Origin: Syngnathus acus | Taxonomy: Eukaryota; Chordata; Actinopteri; Syngnathiformes; Syngnathidae | DNA length: 64,000 bases | NCBI RefSeq assembly: GCF_901709675.1 | Contig: NC_051103.1 | Location: 2,465,501 to 2,529,500 of the forward strand | Direction: 5' to 3' | Part shown: piece after piece, positions 1 through 13,222 of the stretch | Layout of the letters: the number at the start of each line of letters is the position of its first letter | How positions within the stretch are numbered: the first letter of the stretch is position 1 | Notes under the pieces: generated by a model | Databases searched by the model: none | Seen by the model: the letters and a program-made list of their open reading frames with translations, nothing else | Told to the model about the DNA's origin: nothing | Made by a program: the position numbers and the translations under genes

Positions 1-1008
1 GTTATTTCTTAATGACTCATATGTGCTCCAAAAAAGAGACTCTGTCTTGTCAACATGGGAAGTGGAAGAAAAGGAAAGAAAAGGAAGCTCGAGTGGCACT
101 GGATGACTTGATAGTTGCTCTGATTTGGCTCCAGACTAGTAATAACTAACTCACAACGATGCCAGAAAACCACCGAGGTAAACAAAGGTGAAAGGTCAAC
201 TTCTTATAGTCGAGAAAGGGGGACTCCATTTGGCCACGCCCCCAAAGAACAAAAACTATCTGGTAAAAAAACAGTTTAAGCCGGCATCTCCACAATTGAG
301 TCCGACAGACTACTAGTTGGGTTTTGCGCCTTTTCAGCCAATATATAATCCAAATTGTTTGGCTTCATAATTTTAATTCTAAATTATTGAGACGAGACAA
401 TCGCTTTTTCTACGGCTTGGTGCAATAAAGGTCGCGGAAACACTGGATGAGATCATCTACGTGCGTGCCGTCGTCGCAAATCCACCCATGCAGAGTGCGG
501 GCAAGCGCACAGAGCCAATTACGCGAGAAAACACCGCGTTAAAAGGGTTCGCGAGCGTGAAAGACACTCTCGCGGGGATGCTGCACGTCATTTTCCTTTC
601 GTCTTTTCACCTCGGATCAACTCTTGCAGGCTGCGATCCACGCGGACAAGAGCGAACGAGCGCGCACGGGGACGTGGGCGGGGGCGGAGTGATCCTGCCT
701 TCCTCCTTTGACGCACCAGCGCCAGCCACTCTTCCTCCTCCTCTTTCCTCCTCCTCCTCCTCCTGTAATCCGAGCGCGCTCTCGGACCAGCGACCACACT
801 GTCACAGGACGCCGACGGGAGAAGACGACACATGCGGAGACCACACGACACGGCACGGAATGTCCACGCACGTTCATAAGGATTTAACGCTTTCGGGTTT
901 GGCCGTGCGTGTCCGCAGGAGGTTTGACGGCAGATTTTGAAGGGCTTTGCGGAGCACACGCGCACCGGCCACGCATGCATTTCTCTTTGAGCATTTGAGC
1001 TTTGGGTC
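1..1008 (+). promoter_or_regulatory. znf503: znf503 5' flank, leader and probable promoter
   Basis: No convincing coding exon is seen here. The left 450 bases are AT-rich. From about 450 the sequence becomes GC- and CpG-rich and runs into the first znf503 exon, as expected of a CpG-island promoter of a developmental regulator. A CCAAT box fused to a TATA-like stretch lies near 338-352, but it is over 650 bases from the start codon, so its role is unclear. A pyrimidine-rich (TCC)n run lies at about 732-762. Longer open frames on both strands are attributed to the GC-rich, stop-poor composition. The transcription start cannot be fixed by eye. Confidence 0.45.
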
Positions 1009-2749
1009 ATGATCACATCGCCCACGGTGACCGTCCTGAGACACAGCACTAATTCAGCGTGGGAGAGCCGCTCCTCGCCCGGGGAGAGAGGCGCACCGAG
1101 CCCCGACAGCCGCCTGTACGCGCACCGCAGCACCACCGCCCCCAACAACTCCGTCGTCTCCTCTCCCGCAGACCCAAACCGCCAAGCCGGCCGTCTGCCT
1201 ATTAAGCTGCTAAAAATGCTCACGGCCCGGGCGGGACACATCATCCACCCGGAGTACCTCCAGCCGCTGCCGTCCACGCCGATAAGCCCCATCGAGGTGA
1301 GTGCCCCCCCTCGTGCATGACCCCCCCCTCTAAATATGTCGACAGCGCGTAACTGCGATGTATTCTGCTTCACAGCTGGACGCCAAGAAGAGCCCACTGG
1401 CACTTTTGGCTCAAACATGCTCCCAGATCGGGAAGCCGGACCCCCCGGCCTCCTCCAAGCTTTCCTCGGTGGCGAGCGGCGGGGACAAGGAGAGCAAAGC
1501 CGGGCCGCTGAAGATCAGCGACATCGGCGCGGACGACAAGTCGAGCTTCAAGCCCTATGCCAAGTCGGCGTCATCTTCGGACAGCAAGAAGGAGTCGATC
1601 CTGAGCGGAGATAAGAACGGTTTTCGGGTGCCGAGCGCCGCCTGCCCGCCGTTCACGCCCAGGACCGGCAGCCGGAGCGTGAGCCCCAGTTCTTGCGCCT
1701 CTGCCTCACCGCTGCCGTGTGACGGCAAACCGGCGGCGGATAAGGACGACAAAAAGGAGTGCGAGCGCCATAAAAATGCGTCGTCGCCGGAGAGCGGCAG
1801 GACGAGTGGAATTAGCCCCGATGGCAGCCAGGAGATCGCGCCCGGGTCAAAGGTCGTCACAACGGACTCGTCATCCGTCACCTCGTCGGTGCTGGGCTCC
1901 GGACTGGTGGCTCCGGTTTCCCCCTACAAGCCCGGCCACACGGTTTTCCCCCTTTCCTACCCTGGGAGTTTAGCGGGCGCTTACGCGAGTTACGCGCAGC
2001 CCTTCCTGCCGCCGGGCATGAGTCTGGAGCACGCCAAGTCCAGCAGTCAGCTCCTGAGTGCTCAATTTGCAGCGTGCAGCAAGGCCGGGAGCAGCCCCAT
2101 GGCAAGGGCATCCCCTCCCTCGCTCATGTCCGCCGGCTTGTGTCGGGACCCGTACTGCCTCAGCTACCACTGCACCGGCCATTTGTCGGTGACCTCCGGC
2201 GCCAACTGCGCGCATGACGCCGCCGCCTCGGCCCTCAAGTCGGGATACCCGCTCGTGTACTCGGCGCACCCGCTGCACGCCGTGCCGTCGTCGGCGCCGT
2301 CCTTCGGCGGACACCCGCTGTATCCGTACGGATTCGTGCTGCCCAACGACCCGCTGCCCCACGTCTGCAACTGGGTGTCGGCCAACGGCGCGTGTGACAA
2401 GCGCTTCTCCAGCTCCGAGGAGCTGCTGGGCCACCTGCGGACTCACACGGCCTTCGCGGCCGGCTCGGAGAAGCTGCTCGCAGGCTACCCGGGCTCGTTA
2501 GGAGCCATGGCCTGCCACGTGCATTTGCCGTCCGGCGGCAGCCCGGTCAGCCCCGGCGCGGCGCTCGCCCTGCGAGGGAACCCGCATCACCCGCTTGGAC
2601 TGGCCAGCCGCTATCACCCGTACTCCAAGAGCCCCCTGCCTGCCCCGGGAGCCCCCGTGCCGATGCCCGCCGCCACCGGAGCCTATTACTCCCCGTACGC
2701 CTTGTACGGCCAAAGACTGACCACGGCCTCGGCTTTGGGCTACCAGTAG
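1009..2749 (+). CDS. znf503: Zinc finger protein 503 (NET/Nlz family repressor)
   Basis: Two coding exons, 1009-1296 and 1376-2749, are separated by a 79-base GT-AG intron and give 553 residues. The family (NocA/Nlz/Elbow/TLP-1) comprises nuclear co-repressors acting in eye, hindbrain and limb patterning. Exon 1 ends with the conserved RLPIKLLKMLTAR and HPEYLQPLPSTP blocks. Exon 2 opens with the Sp motif SPLALLAQTC (about 102-111), then FKPY (154-157, a Groucho-type contact in this family), the buttonhead-box-like CRDPYCLSYHC (352-362) and one divergent C2H2 finger with C427, C436, H449 and H453. The unusually wide eight-residue cysteine spacing is typical of the family. The C-terminus matches mammalian ZNF503 and ends GYQ. 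The long mammalian Gly/Ala runs are absent. ZNF703 is the main alternative, but the C-terminus and the comtd1/vdac2 neighbourhood favour ZNF503. The ATG at 1009 is inferred because the extreme N-terminus is poorly conserved. Confidence 0.95.
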
Positions 2750-3228
2750 CGAACCGAATGCAAAATATAGCGATATACACGTTTATAAAGGAGATTTAGG
2801 CCCAACGAGTTTTCTATGTAGGGACGGACGGGATCCATGAGAGGGATGGATGAGTGTATTTATTTGAGATAGCTTCAAGCGTGACTTCAAAAAATAAAAA
2901 AGAATTATAATATCACTCTCAACAGCGTGGATGTGCATTATTTGGGAGACGAAAGGATTTGACAACAAAGCAAAGCGAAACGAAACGGGGTTGTCTGTGA
3001 CTGATTTGATTGCTTGCAACTTCAATATCTTTTTACAATCTGAAAATACTCATAAAACTAGTCCAAATGTGTCTGCCAAGTTTATTTTTGGGGTTGAACA
3101 GCGGCGACGACATGAAAGGGGTCAAAATATTAGGAACGGCTTATTAAACGTGCTATTAAAGTCATTAAAAGCCGGAAGCGCGCCATTTTTTGTCCTGTAT
3201 CATTTCGGGCCACATCTGTAATAATAAA
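2750..3228 (+). other. znf503: znf503 3' UTR with two candidate poly(A) signals
   Basis: This AT-rich stretch follows the znf503 stop. AATAAA hexamers occur at 2893-2898 and 3223-3228, either of which could end the transcript. No further coding exon is visible. Confidence 0.5.
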
Positions 3229-6200
3229 ACTTGGCCCCCCGAGGGCCTTATTTCATTGATGGAAAAGAATACAATGTTTATGATGATGGCTATTTGGAGC
3301 ACTTGCGACTAAAGTGTTGTTATGACAAGCGCTCCTCCGAGGTTTTGCTTGTTTCTCAAATTTTGTCACGCTCTCGGGGGGACTCACAGGCCGCCTGTTT
3401 TAGCTCGTGCAGATGGAAGCTTACTTTTTATTTACACGCGACTTTGAAACCTGCTCAGTAATTCCATTGCATGTTACATACGTTCGTGTTTTGTCAACTA
3501 AGAATTTGCACACCGGTGAGAAAACAACTCCCAAATGAACTTACCTGAACATGTACCTCACTAAATTGAGTGAACTCCAAAGTGGTGGTGCAGTGTTTGC
3601 ATATTTGCCTATTCACAGATTCATTTGGGAGCATACAGGCAGTCGTTAAAAAAAAAAAAAAAGACTTACCTATTTGCTGTCTTCTGTTTCCTATCTGCTG
3701 GTAACTTGGTGTTAAGGAACTGTTGACGAGAGCTGAAGAGCTACTTTTAGACAAAAGTAGTCATTTGCCACCATCTTGTGGCAGGCATCTAAGGAAATGC
3801 TTAAAGCTTCATGACTGAGCAAGAGAAAGAAACAATCTGCAAATAATTGACAATCCCTTGGAGTTGTCATAAAAAAAGACAAATGTGGTACTGAGTTTAA
3901 ATAAAAGTGAACAAGCAGGGGTTTTTTTGTGAATAATGGGAGATGGCTTCCAAAATAAGTCCACAATTTTGTGAATGCCAAACCACAAATATGCTTGTGG
4001 TCCACTGTACACACACACAACGATTTTTAAAACTTTGATGACACCAGCATTTTTAAAATGTGGATTGAATTTTTTTTTCATTTTAAAAATGCCTTTTGTC
4101 ACTTTCTTAACCTCTCTTGGGACTATTTCCCAAAAACCCAACTTGCGTGTTGAATTCCGACAAAAAAATAATAATAAGGTTTAGCAATTAAATTATTTGT
4201 ACAATTTCAAAGGTCATTGTAGAGTTAATTGTGCTGAGCTCAGCCCAACATGATTTAAAATGTCTTTCTCCACAGTTGGAACGGGTTGGATTTTTCTCTA
4301 TTCGTCACATTTTGTGGCGAATGTGTTTATTTCCATGTACTCATTGACTTGAAGTGCAAATGTGTTGTGGTGTGTTTGTGTCAACGCTGTGGCAAATTGT
4401 GTAACGGACGCACTTAAGCCTTTTTGCTCATGCTTTGTCGTTTGAGCTGAAAATAGTTGCAGTTTACAATGCGTGACTGACACGAGCTGGCCTCGCTCCC
4501 GGAGGCGCCACCTGCGGCCCGACTCGTTTTCCAACACTTGTTCTCCACTCCACTCCTTTCTATCACTTGGCAGGCTCCCGTCAAGCTTATTAATGATCCA
4601 ATGGCAGGAACCCCGCCCCCCCCTCCTCGTGACCCGTGCAGAGGCCGCTCGGCTTGAAGGCCCAATTTGAAATGTGAAGGAAGTTGTGTGAAGTGGTCAA
4701 TTCCACACACCTGCAATATGACACAGGATGGTGCAAACTCAACAAGATTAACACAAGTCTTAATGAAAGCGGCCCGCGACTGTTACTCAGTCACAAGATG
4801 GCGCCAAAGCACTAGTTTTACACAAGACATGGCACTGGCCTGAGTAACAAAAACAGGCGAGAGGGATTCCAATTCCCCCAATTGTGTGTGCGTGTTTGTT
4901 GCGTCCACTCACAATAAGGCGAGGAGTTGCTCCCATGCGGAAAGTTGCCGCGTCGGCAATCTGTCAACGCACAATAGCACGAAAGAGCAAGGGTGAGTTG
5001 AACGTCGGGCTTTGCGCCGCGCTGCACACAGCCTGTCATTTGCACCCGCCACATATTTTCCATGTCTGTCATTGGCCCACAACCTTTTTTTTTTTTTGTG
5101 GTCTCCAAAAAACGTCTTGCTCACAGTTTATCGACTGACACTTGCGTGTGATTGATGACGGCCAGGCCTATTGTGTGTGTGTGTGTGTGTGTGTGTGCAG
5201 ATAGCTAATTAACTGCAGGCTGACTGAAGAGCAAGGCAACCTCCGATAAGCTGGTCCTTTGGCCCGCCCCTGCTCGGCGGTGGCATGTGGAAGCGCTTAC
5301 TGACAAATTTGCGAGAGGCGCAGCAACGTTGACTAAGACGAATGGCCGCCGAGGACGGCAAACAGCCTCTAATTTAAGCGTGTTTAAATGTTTGACACGC
5401 TGGCACCGCGCCTCGCCGCTGTTCGTGCTCCCTCGTCGGGGGAAATGCGGCCAAAATACCCCCCCCACACACACACACTCAACCACACTACCTCCGCCCA
5501 CGCTTAAAATTACACTCGGCATCTTGATGGCGGGAGCTTTTGTTGCTTGGAAAACATGTTAGCTGCCTTTTAAGGTTTAGTATGGCCATTTAGTACAGCC
5601 GTGATACCGTTTATAAGATATAGATTGTCTTACGAAACTCGGCTAACTTAATGCTAACGCTTTAAAAATGAGTAAAAAATAAAACTCTGCGTCAAAGTCC
5701 AATGGTGACAGTTTGAGGGGCTGAATGATGGCGCTGACCTATGAGAACTTGATTCCTTGTCGCCGAATGAAGAAAAAAATAGTTCCCAGGGAGCGACAGT
5801 GATGGAAAATAGCAAGGAACACGAAAAAGCGAGTTGCTTAATATAGTTGGAAATGAAAAATGGCACTTAAGTGGAGCAAAATGCATAATGGCAGATGGCA
5901 GACCGTTCCAGGTGACACTTTGGCCAGTGGAATATGACAAACGAGCACGTGCTGATACGATCCAGTCTGCCATCTGCTTAAATGGCTGCTATAATGTACA
6001 GCTCGTGATAAGGCTTGAAGAGCAGCAGTTTTGCTTTTAATTGCTTTTTTAGAAAATCCATCTGCAGCAAGTGGCATGCTATTTTTCACGAGACAAATGG
6101 AAAGGTTTTTTTTTTTGCGAGATTCAAAATTAGAGCAGAAGACAATCAATCATTGTATTCCCTCACCTCCTACTTTTCGACCTCCGACTAAATATCGCAT

Positions 6201-6379
6201 GGCTGTGTTTTTTTGTTTTTTTTTAACCCTTTCTTGACCTAACCTTGTGACATAATAATGTAAAGGGATTGTGTTGGTGTTATTATGATTATGTTTATAA
6301 TGGGGGCAAGTCAGTTACTTACAGATTTTCGAGATTAGCTGCAGGGGGATTGTTCATATCAACTTTGATAGGATTTTTT
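3229..6379. other. Non-coding spacer right of znf503, first part
   Basis: No open frame here resembles a known protein, and none is framed by good splice sites. The stretch is mostly AT-rich with mononucleotide runs. A (TG)13 microsatellite is listed separately. Isolated AATAAA hexamers occur by chance. I see no RNA gene. Confidence 0.5.
5172..5197. repeat. (TG)13 microsatellite
   Basis: Thirteen uninterrupted TG units, typical of fish genomes and likely length-polymorphic. Confidence 0.95.
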
Positions 6380-6415
6380 TCCATCCATCCATTTCTGAGC
6401 TGCTTTGTCCTCTGC
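6380..6415. repeat. Possible fragment of a dispersed teleost repeat
   Basis: A (CCAT)n start followed by TTTCTGAGCTGCTT resembles the start of a short repeat seen many times in teleost genomes. Only about 35 bases are recognisable, so the family cannot be named and chance resemblance is possible. Confidence 0.35.
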
Positions 6416-9400
6416 TAGGATTTAAAGAAAAGAAAATTAGTAGTGTTCAGTCTGAGAAGATTGTGAAAAGATTTGTTTTCCTCAATTTCACAGCACTCCG
6501 AAAGGCACGCAAGCATGTCAACACGATCTGATTGTAATTTCCTAATGGTGAACGATGAGGACAGACGTTTCAACACATGACGGAATCGGAATGAGTTGGC
6601 GAGTTGTCGGCCAAGTCGTGACTCTTTCTCAAAGATGTGGCGAAGGAGAGGCAGGATGTATCCGAAGCACGTTCAGCGCCGTGCCTGCTCAAACGCGGCT
6701 TGTAATGACGCCCCGCAGGCATTTGGAGGCAATGCAAATACTTGTACGGCAGCCAAGTCTTTTGGTGTAACGCAAGGCACGGATCAAACATAAAACAAGA
6801 ACAGCGCTTGAAATGGCGCTCTAACAAGGTGACTTATATGTGCGAAAACATGAGCTAAATGTCAAGTGTGTTCATAAAGCACCCTGTAAATTTGGCTCGC
6901 CGCCGGCTCCGTGTCGTTCACGTTATGACGAGTGGAAATAAGGAGCCGCTTTTGGTTTCCGTCGCCCTGAGTGTTGAGAAATGGCTAATGACATTTCCCA
7001 TTTAAAGAGAAACAGCAAAGCATCTGATGCATGATTGGACAAAACAAAATATTTTGCGTTTCAGAAGTGATACAATAGATCGTCCGTCTACACGTGGCGC
7101 ACCACCATTTGTGTTCCGAGAGGGATCCCATGCTGACTAGATTAGCTGCTGTTTTTTTTGCAGGAAATGAAAAGCAGATGTCGTGTACAACATGGCGCTG
7201 CTTTGCACGGGAGACGCCAATCTAAGCGCGAACAGCGAAGACAAGAGGTCAATTTGAGGCACCCCGGCTGTTTGATATCCTTCAAACATCGGCCTTTGCC
7301 GGAGGCTAACTACGCGGCCGCGCCTTCGTCATTTGCATCTGGAGGACCAAGGTTGGAAACGTTCTCTCCAGCCCACGCAGGTGCAAAGCCGTCGTCCATC
7401 TTCGCTCCGCTAATTATTCTGTAATGTCAAGCCATCCAGATGCTTTTAGACTTTCATCGTTTCAATGAAGGCAACTTTTTACCGTGTTTGTTTGAAAGCT
7501 AGCGCCAAAACATTTTGCATAAGAGTGATGTTGTTATGAGTACAGTGTTCCCACACATCATTAGAACAAATTTTTATGCATTTTTTACGGTTTACGGTAA
7601 TACCTTGAAGGATTTTCATTTCAAGTTTGCTTTGAACCATTTTGGGCTCAGCGGTAACTAGCTAAGAACACGGCTGAGAAAGAGCGCAAATGGATTTTAG
7701 TAGCCGAGCATTTTATATGAAGACTCGGACAAGGCAAACATTTACTGGCAACTCGGATTATTTCCCACAAATTGCCTATAAACTTGACAATTTTCTGCTC
7801 GGTAAACACCGTCAAGCAAAGCAATAGTTGTGTCTCCCGGGGAAGTTTATCAACAATCTGTTCCGTGTGACTAATGACGATGGCTCGCCGCCAGACGGAT
7901 TTAATGACGCGCCACTCTCATAGGTACGGCTTATTAAATGTTGCTAAATGTTTGCTCGTAAGTGTAAAGAGCGCCGCCATTAGCGGCTTAAGGCAGTTCG
8001 AGAGAGCCATTACGAAGGGCCGCTTCTCTTTGCTAGCCGAGTGAACAAGCAGGCTAAAATCTGCTATTTGTGTTTGCCTTGCAATCATTCGGAAAGTTCA
8101 AAGAAGTCAGTATGTACTATTTTTTTTTTTCTTTCACAAGACATCTTCAATTCAAGCTGGCCCCCGCACCCACATCTCGCACTAGCTCAATGGGCCGGCC
8201 CACAACAAAGTGGGCGCCCCGAGTTATCATCCATCATGGTGGCACATCAAACACATCCAACTTGCATCGTTAAAAAAAAAAGTGATGTCGAATAGTCAGA
8301 GCAAAAGTTAGATTTTGAAAGAACGCAAAGAAGTTGCAATGTTTTGTTTTGAGCATTTCTGAGAATCAGGACATCGGGATCTTTTTTTTTTTTTTTTAAC
8401 TATCTTTCATTTATTGCAGTTGGCTCACAAGACTAATGTCAAACAGAACATCTCTGTATTATTTTCAAAAGCGGGAACGGGCAAACTGGTTCGGCTATAT
8501 GGGAAATTAAGCAACAATTGCACATCGACTTGTCCATTTGGCCTTCATTCATATCAACGAACACACAGCCAGCCCTGCAATTCTGATGGCTCTTGGTAGA
8601 TGGCAGAGCCCCACCAAGGCAACCATGAAGGATCCAAATCAGAAAAGGCCCCAATTCCTGAAGCTCTACAGTCGCTGAACACTGGCCATCTGTCCGCATG
8701 GAAGAATCTGGCGAGCGAGCTCCGGAGGGGTTCTGGTGCCGCTGAATGCGGGCCTTGTGGATCGGGTTTGAGGTCTTGTCAGCGCTTGTGGATGCGAGGC
8801 CTCGTCACAAGCTCCAGCAGGCACCTTCTAGTGTAGCTTCACCCCATCGCATTGACTCAATGAATAAACAAGCGACTCGTCTGTTCGCTTACCGCAAAAT
8901 GAAACCGAATAGCCCGCCTTCTCAGATCGGATTTAGTTTGTCTTTTATTTCTCCTTTAATGAGCGGCCCGCAAACACGGCGGCCTCGCCCACTCTGGGCG
9001 TCGCACGTCAGCTGCCTTTCCAGATTAGCGCTGACTAATGAGGATTCAAAATGGCCCTTATCTACATGAATGTCTTTTGATTTGAAAAGTCAATATGGGC
9101 TGTGCGTGTGGGGAATTTCCTAGCGCCGTCATCCATTACGAGGAGAGGGGGGGCTGGCCGTTGCCGCGAGATTAAGCCCGGCTTGCTATTTTTAAGGAGC
9201 GCTACATTTGTATTTATTACATTTGCGCATCTCGTCACGCTCTCCGTCTACATTAGAATGAATGAAAAAGGACATCCGGAGTAAGCGGCCATCTATTTGC
9301 CAGACAGCGGATCAATGCGCTGCGACGGTGGGATAGATGAAGCGATAGTTTACACGTTGCCGTTCCCAAAGTATATTCCCGCTAGCAGGAGACATCGCTC

Positions 9401-12400
9401 AATTTAATGAAAGAGCCCGGAGCCGTAATGACCCCGGTGATTCATAGATCGGTAAAGGAAATCAATCCCGCATCACTTATGCGCGGAAACACGATCCTCA
9501 GCATTCTTAAATCTCAGCGCCGGGTAATAAACGGTAAACTATAGCTTACATTAAACTGCAACGTGTCGCCGGCGTGGCGGATAAGACGGATGAAGTTCAT
9601 TAGAGGGCTGAAAACAGGCAGGCGGGAGTCCAGAAATTGACAGCAAAAGGCTCGGGCCCCGGGCGGCGCTTTTTTCACCACGCCGTTGTTTTCCGCTGAT
9701 GATTTAGCGCAGCGACACGCGGCACCCGCGAGAGGACTTGATTTTCATGTTTGCCAATCTTCGTTTATACCTGCCCGCCGCGAACGTAAATACACTTTTA
9801 CGGCTCCCGGAGAAATGCTTAAAGCAGCGCTTTCTCCGCGACCTGTACGGCAATATCCTTGACGGATGGCGGCGGGGTTTTGGACGACGCCCCAGAGACT
9901 TGCAGTATCCGGGATTTGATTGGGACTTTTACATTTGAGCAAAAGGTTCGCACAGGGCCACGTTTTGGATTCCGTTGTCATCTTTTTTGAAATAGGATCA
10001 CATTGGCCTGTTCCTCCATCATCCATTTAGTACAGAATACGCGATACGATTTATAAAGAAATGGAGGCTAGCTCACGCTGTAACGAACGCATTAAGTTCA
10101 AGCGGCTAAATGCGTCTTTCGCCCAAACAATGAGCACTTTAACAAGCAGCTTTTGGATGTATTTATCATATTAGTAGCAGTCTGCAGAAGTAAGATGGAT
10201 GTCTTCCCGCCGATCAAGTCATGAGTTTGGTCTGAGGAAGCCAAAAATGAACAAGGATTCTTTTCTAGTGCGCATTCTCGACTAACTAGGCCATATGACT
10301 GAAAGTAAGACAAGTGGGGCAAGTGTACTTTTAAATGTGGCGCAAACTAATGGTGATCCCGCGGGTTTTTGTGAATGTGAAGTTAAGAATTGCGGAATTT
10401 GCTTGTCAGAGCAAACAAAGAGTGTCGGCTGAAGGGCGAGGAAGCCGCAGCCGGCGTTTCCTTCTCCTTTGTGAGTGATTTAGGGCAACGGGATGATGTT
10501 AAATAACTGTAAATCCTTATCTTTGACTTTGCTGGAGCTTTATGGCACCTTCAACCGCAGTTCAGACACGGAATGGCCGTACCTTCTGCCAGATGTGCAA
10601 TTTATGGCTTTATTACTCTTTGTAGAAAAAGAGAAGAGAAACATAATTGAAAGGAAGCCCGGGCCGGGCCGGGACGGAGACGAGTCATCGCCGTGACATT
10701 TTTACGGCTTGCATTTTTTATGGCGAGAGCAAGAAAAGAAAAAAGGCTAGATGTAATTTTCTGATGCGTCCGCAAACGCTTAGCATTAGCTTAGCGCCGC
10801 ACGTGGAGGTCATCAAGCGGCGAGGAGTCACAAGTTTGCGCTGGCACTCGCCTATTTTTTCTTGCCCCCAGTGACAAGAAGCCCATTGTTGGCCAGCGAT
10901 AAGGCTTCAGTGTGCACAGTAATGAGAATTAAGAAGGGGCATAAGTCACGCAAGAATTGGGTGACGGCAGATCAATAGATAGTGGCCGAGCCTCGGGGAG
11001 CATCAGCGAAGAAGAGCCCCTTTGTTTGCGGCGCGCTAGCAGGGAGTGTGAGCCGAACGCCGGCCCGGGAATTAACCGTCCGAGCTAAGAATACATCGCG
11101 CTCGTGAACACAATTCTTCAGGGTTGACCCGCGGCCTTCTACTGAAAACACTGGAATATGTCGACTTGAGGTCGTGCCAAGCAGTCTGTGAGCGGATTTA
11201 ATGTACAATATCAGTTACATTTTGTATTTTCTCGATGTGCAAAATATACAGTCAGAGAGCGAAGACCCCTCGTGTCCAAAGGTCATCTGCCAAAAACTGT
11301 TTTGAGCCTTTTAACCGCAAGCTTGTCTAATTTGGCCGTCAATCGGCAGACTCGTTGGTCTTCACGTCGTTTGAGACGACGGCGGCCGAAGACGCCCCGC
11401 AGCCCAGAGAGATGGTGGAAACGCATTAGCGCTATTCTTAACGGCGCCGCGAGTGATTAGCCACAACATGTGACAACTCGGATAAAAGATTCCCCGCCTG
11501 TGAAGTTGTTGGGGCAAATGCATATTGCGCCCATCGTGTTGAGAGCTTCCCCTCTTAAATGCGCCGATCAGCCGTTGTTGCCTCGCATTATTCCCGCCCC
11601 GTGCACCCCGGCCCAGTGAGCAGCGGCGCCAACTAAAGATATTAATTAGTAGATCGCTATGGCGGCTAGGCGTTTTCACTATTCATAAATTCCAAGCCAA
11701 CGGGTTGCGATTAATTATAAATTATGTAAAAGGTTGGCATGAATCATTTAGCACGACCCATCGGACGGGGAGATGGCTAAGCACGTCGCATTTACACACT
11801 CGACGACAAGCGTACTTAGTGGCAAGAACCGCGTCTTAGTAGTTAATAGGCTGCCATTTGTTTGTATTTGAGGACATGAACGCATTCGTTATAGAATATA
11901 TTTTTCTTTGCCCATTTTGGGCATATCCCCACAAATGGCAAACATTCTATTTGTAATTACCTACAGGTACCACAAGATGGCAGAAAATACCTTTACACAT
12001 CTTTTAGAACTGTACCTTTTCCGGCTATTGAATATTTGTATCGCCAATGTTTTTCAGGTTGCACGGGTTAAACAATTCCATTTCCGTTAAATATGGATGA
12101 AGGGATTCATTGCAGCCCCAAATTGAAAATGAATACGATAAAAAGGAAAAATGGGCGACACTCACGTAAATGCATTTTGTACAGATGTGACTGTACATGA
12201 ATGTCTCTTTTCTTTGGTCCACCCCCTCTCCGCATTTGTCAGGCTGATGCAGTGTCAGGAACAAAGAGTACATTTGGTTTGAAGAGGGCTGTCAAATCAA
12301 ACTGTCAGGCGCCACTCTCGGATGGAGTCGTATCGCTCGCTCATCCGTCACTCAAGCGGAGAGGGGGCAGGCGAGCGATTTGAAAGGACCGATGCTTCAA

Positions 12401-12531
12401 TGACGTTTCATTTTCGGATGAAGCCGGTGATTGATGGCGCTCGTTTAAAAACTTTTGACGCCGCTGATTATTATATATTTTTTATATTTCCAACACAGCC
12501 TCCTACAGTCATTCCTAACAGAGCATCAAAT
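6416..12531. other. Non-coding block, candidate regulatory DNA for znf503
   Basis: Six kilobases without a credible exon. Segments around 9400-9700 and 11330-11760 are rich in homeodomain-type cores (TAAT, ATTA) within mixed-composition, low-repeat sequence. This is what conserved non-coding elements beside developmental genes often look like. Without alignment this is only a suspicion. The short open frames have no recognisable domain. Confidence 0.35.
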
Positions 12532-12607
12532 GTGATATAGTGAAGGCCGAGACATGTCAAAGTAGCTAAGTGATACAGCGAAGGCCGACACATGTCAAAG
12601 TAGCTAA
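12532..12607. repeat. 38-bp imperfect tandem duplication
   Basis: Two adjacent 38-base units, 12532-12569 and 12570-12607, differ at only a few positions. Each ends in ATGTCAAAGTAGCTAA. It is non-coding and looks like a recent tandem duplication. Confidence 0.9.
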
Positions 12608-13205
12608 AGGCCTCATAAAAACAGAGGTTCAGATTCAAATCCAGCAACGGTGTTTTGACGTACCACAACACTCTCCAGTGAAAGGGAGTGCATTCCTCCA
12701 CAGGACACTTCCCAACTGGAGTGGGGTGGAAACAGGACCTCTTCTTATTTGGACAACCTGGATAGTGGAAAGCAGAGAGTTAGCATCATTTTGGACAAGA
12801 TTTTTGGAGATAGTTCACAGCTTGCCGAAAGGTAGCATTTCTTTATATAAATGATGAAATAAATATAAATGGATTTTTTTTAATGCGTCTAATTTTTTCC
12901 TCAACATTTGTGTATTTTGTTTTAAAAGATGTTTTTGTATTATTTTTATTTTTGTGGTAATTGGTACATGGCTTTCAACCATAAGGTGACGAACTTTTCG
13001 GCTGAAACATTGTCAAAAGTTCAAGAGCGCAATTTTAGATAAGACAACACTGCACTCTTCTGTTTGAGAGCCTATATTACACGACAAAGCAAACAAAACA
13101 GGTCTTGCTTACCCACAAATGCGTAAAAGAAATACAATAAAATAGACAGTTATGCAATTATATCATAAAAAGCTATTGTTATAATTCATGCGGAACGAAT
13201 GTACT
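12608..13205. other. AT-rich spacer left of comtd1
   Basis: AT-rich, low-complexity sequence with T and A runs. No exon, RNA gene or mobile element is recognised. Confidence 0.5.
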
Positions 13206-13222
13206 GGGGGGGGGGGGGGGGG
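13206..13222. repeat. Poly(G) run, 17 bases
   Basis: Uninterrupted run of 17 G residues about 560 bases upstream of the comtd1 start. The true length may be uncertain because such runs sequence poorly. Confidence 0.9.

Noticed and set aside
588-1418. 276-codon open frame on the minus strand over the znf503 5' region
   Set aside because: It is antisense to a recognised znf503 exon in GC-rich DNA, with Arg/Ala-rich residues and no domain. It is a composition shadow.
7158-7424. 88-codon plus-strand frame preceded by a T-run and CAG
   Set aside because: It resembles an exon after an acceptor, but there is no upstream donor exon, no family match and no matching frame further on.
12620-12660. tRNA-like TTCAAATCC motif
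   Set aside because: It has no matching acceptor stem, D-arm or anticodon arm at the right spacing.
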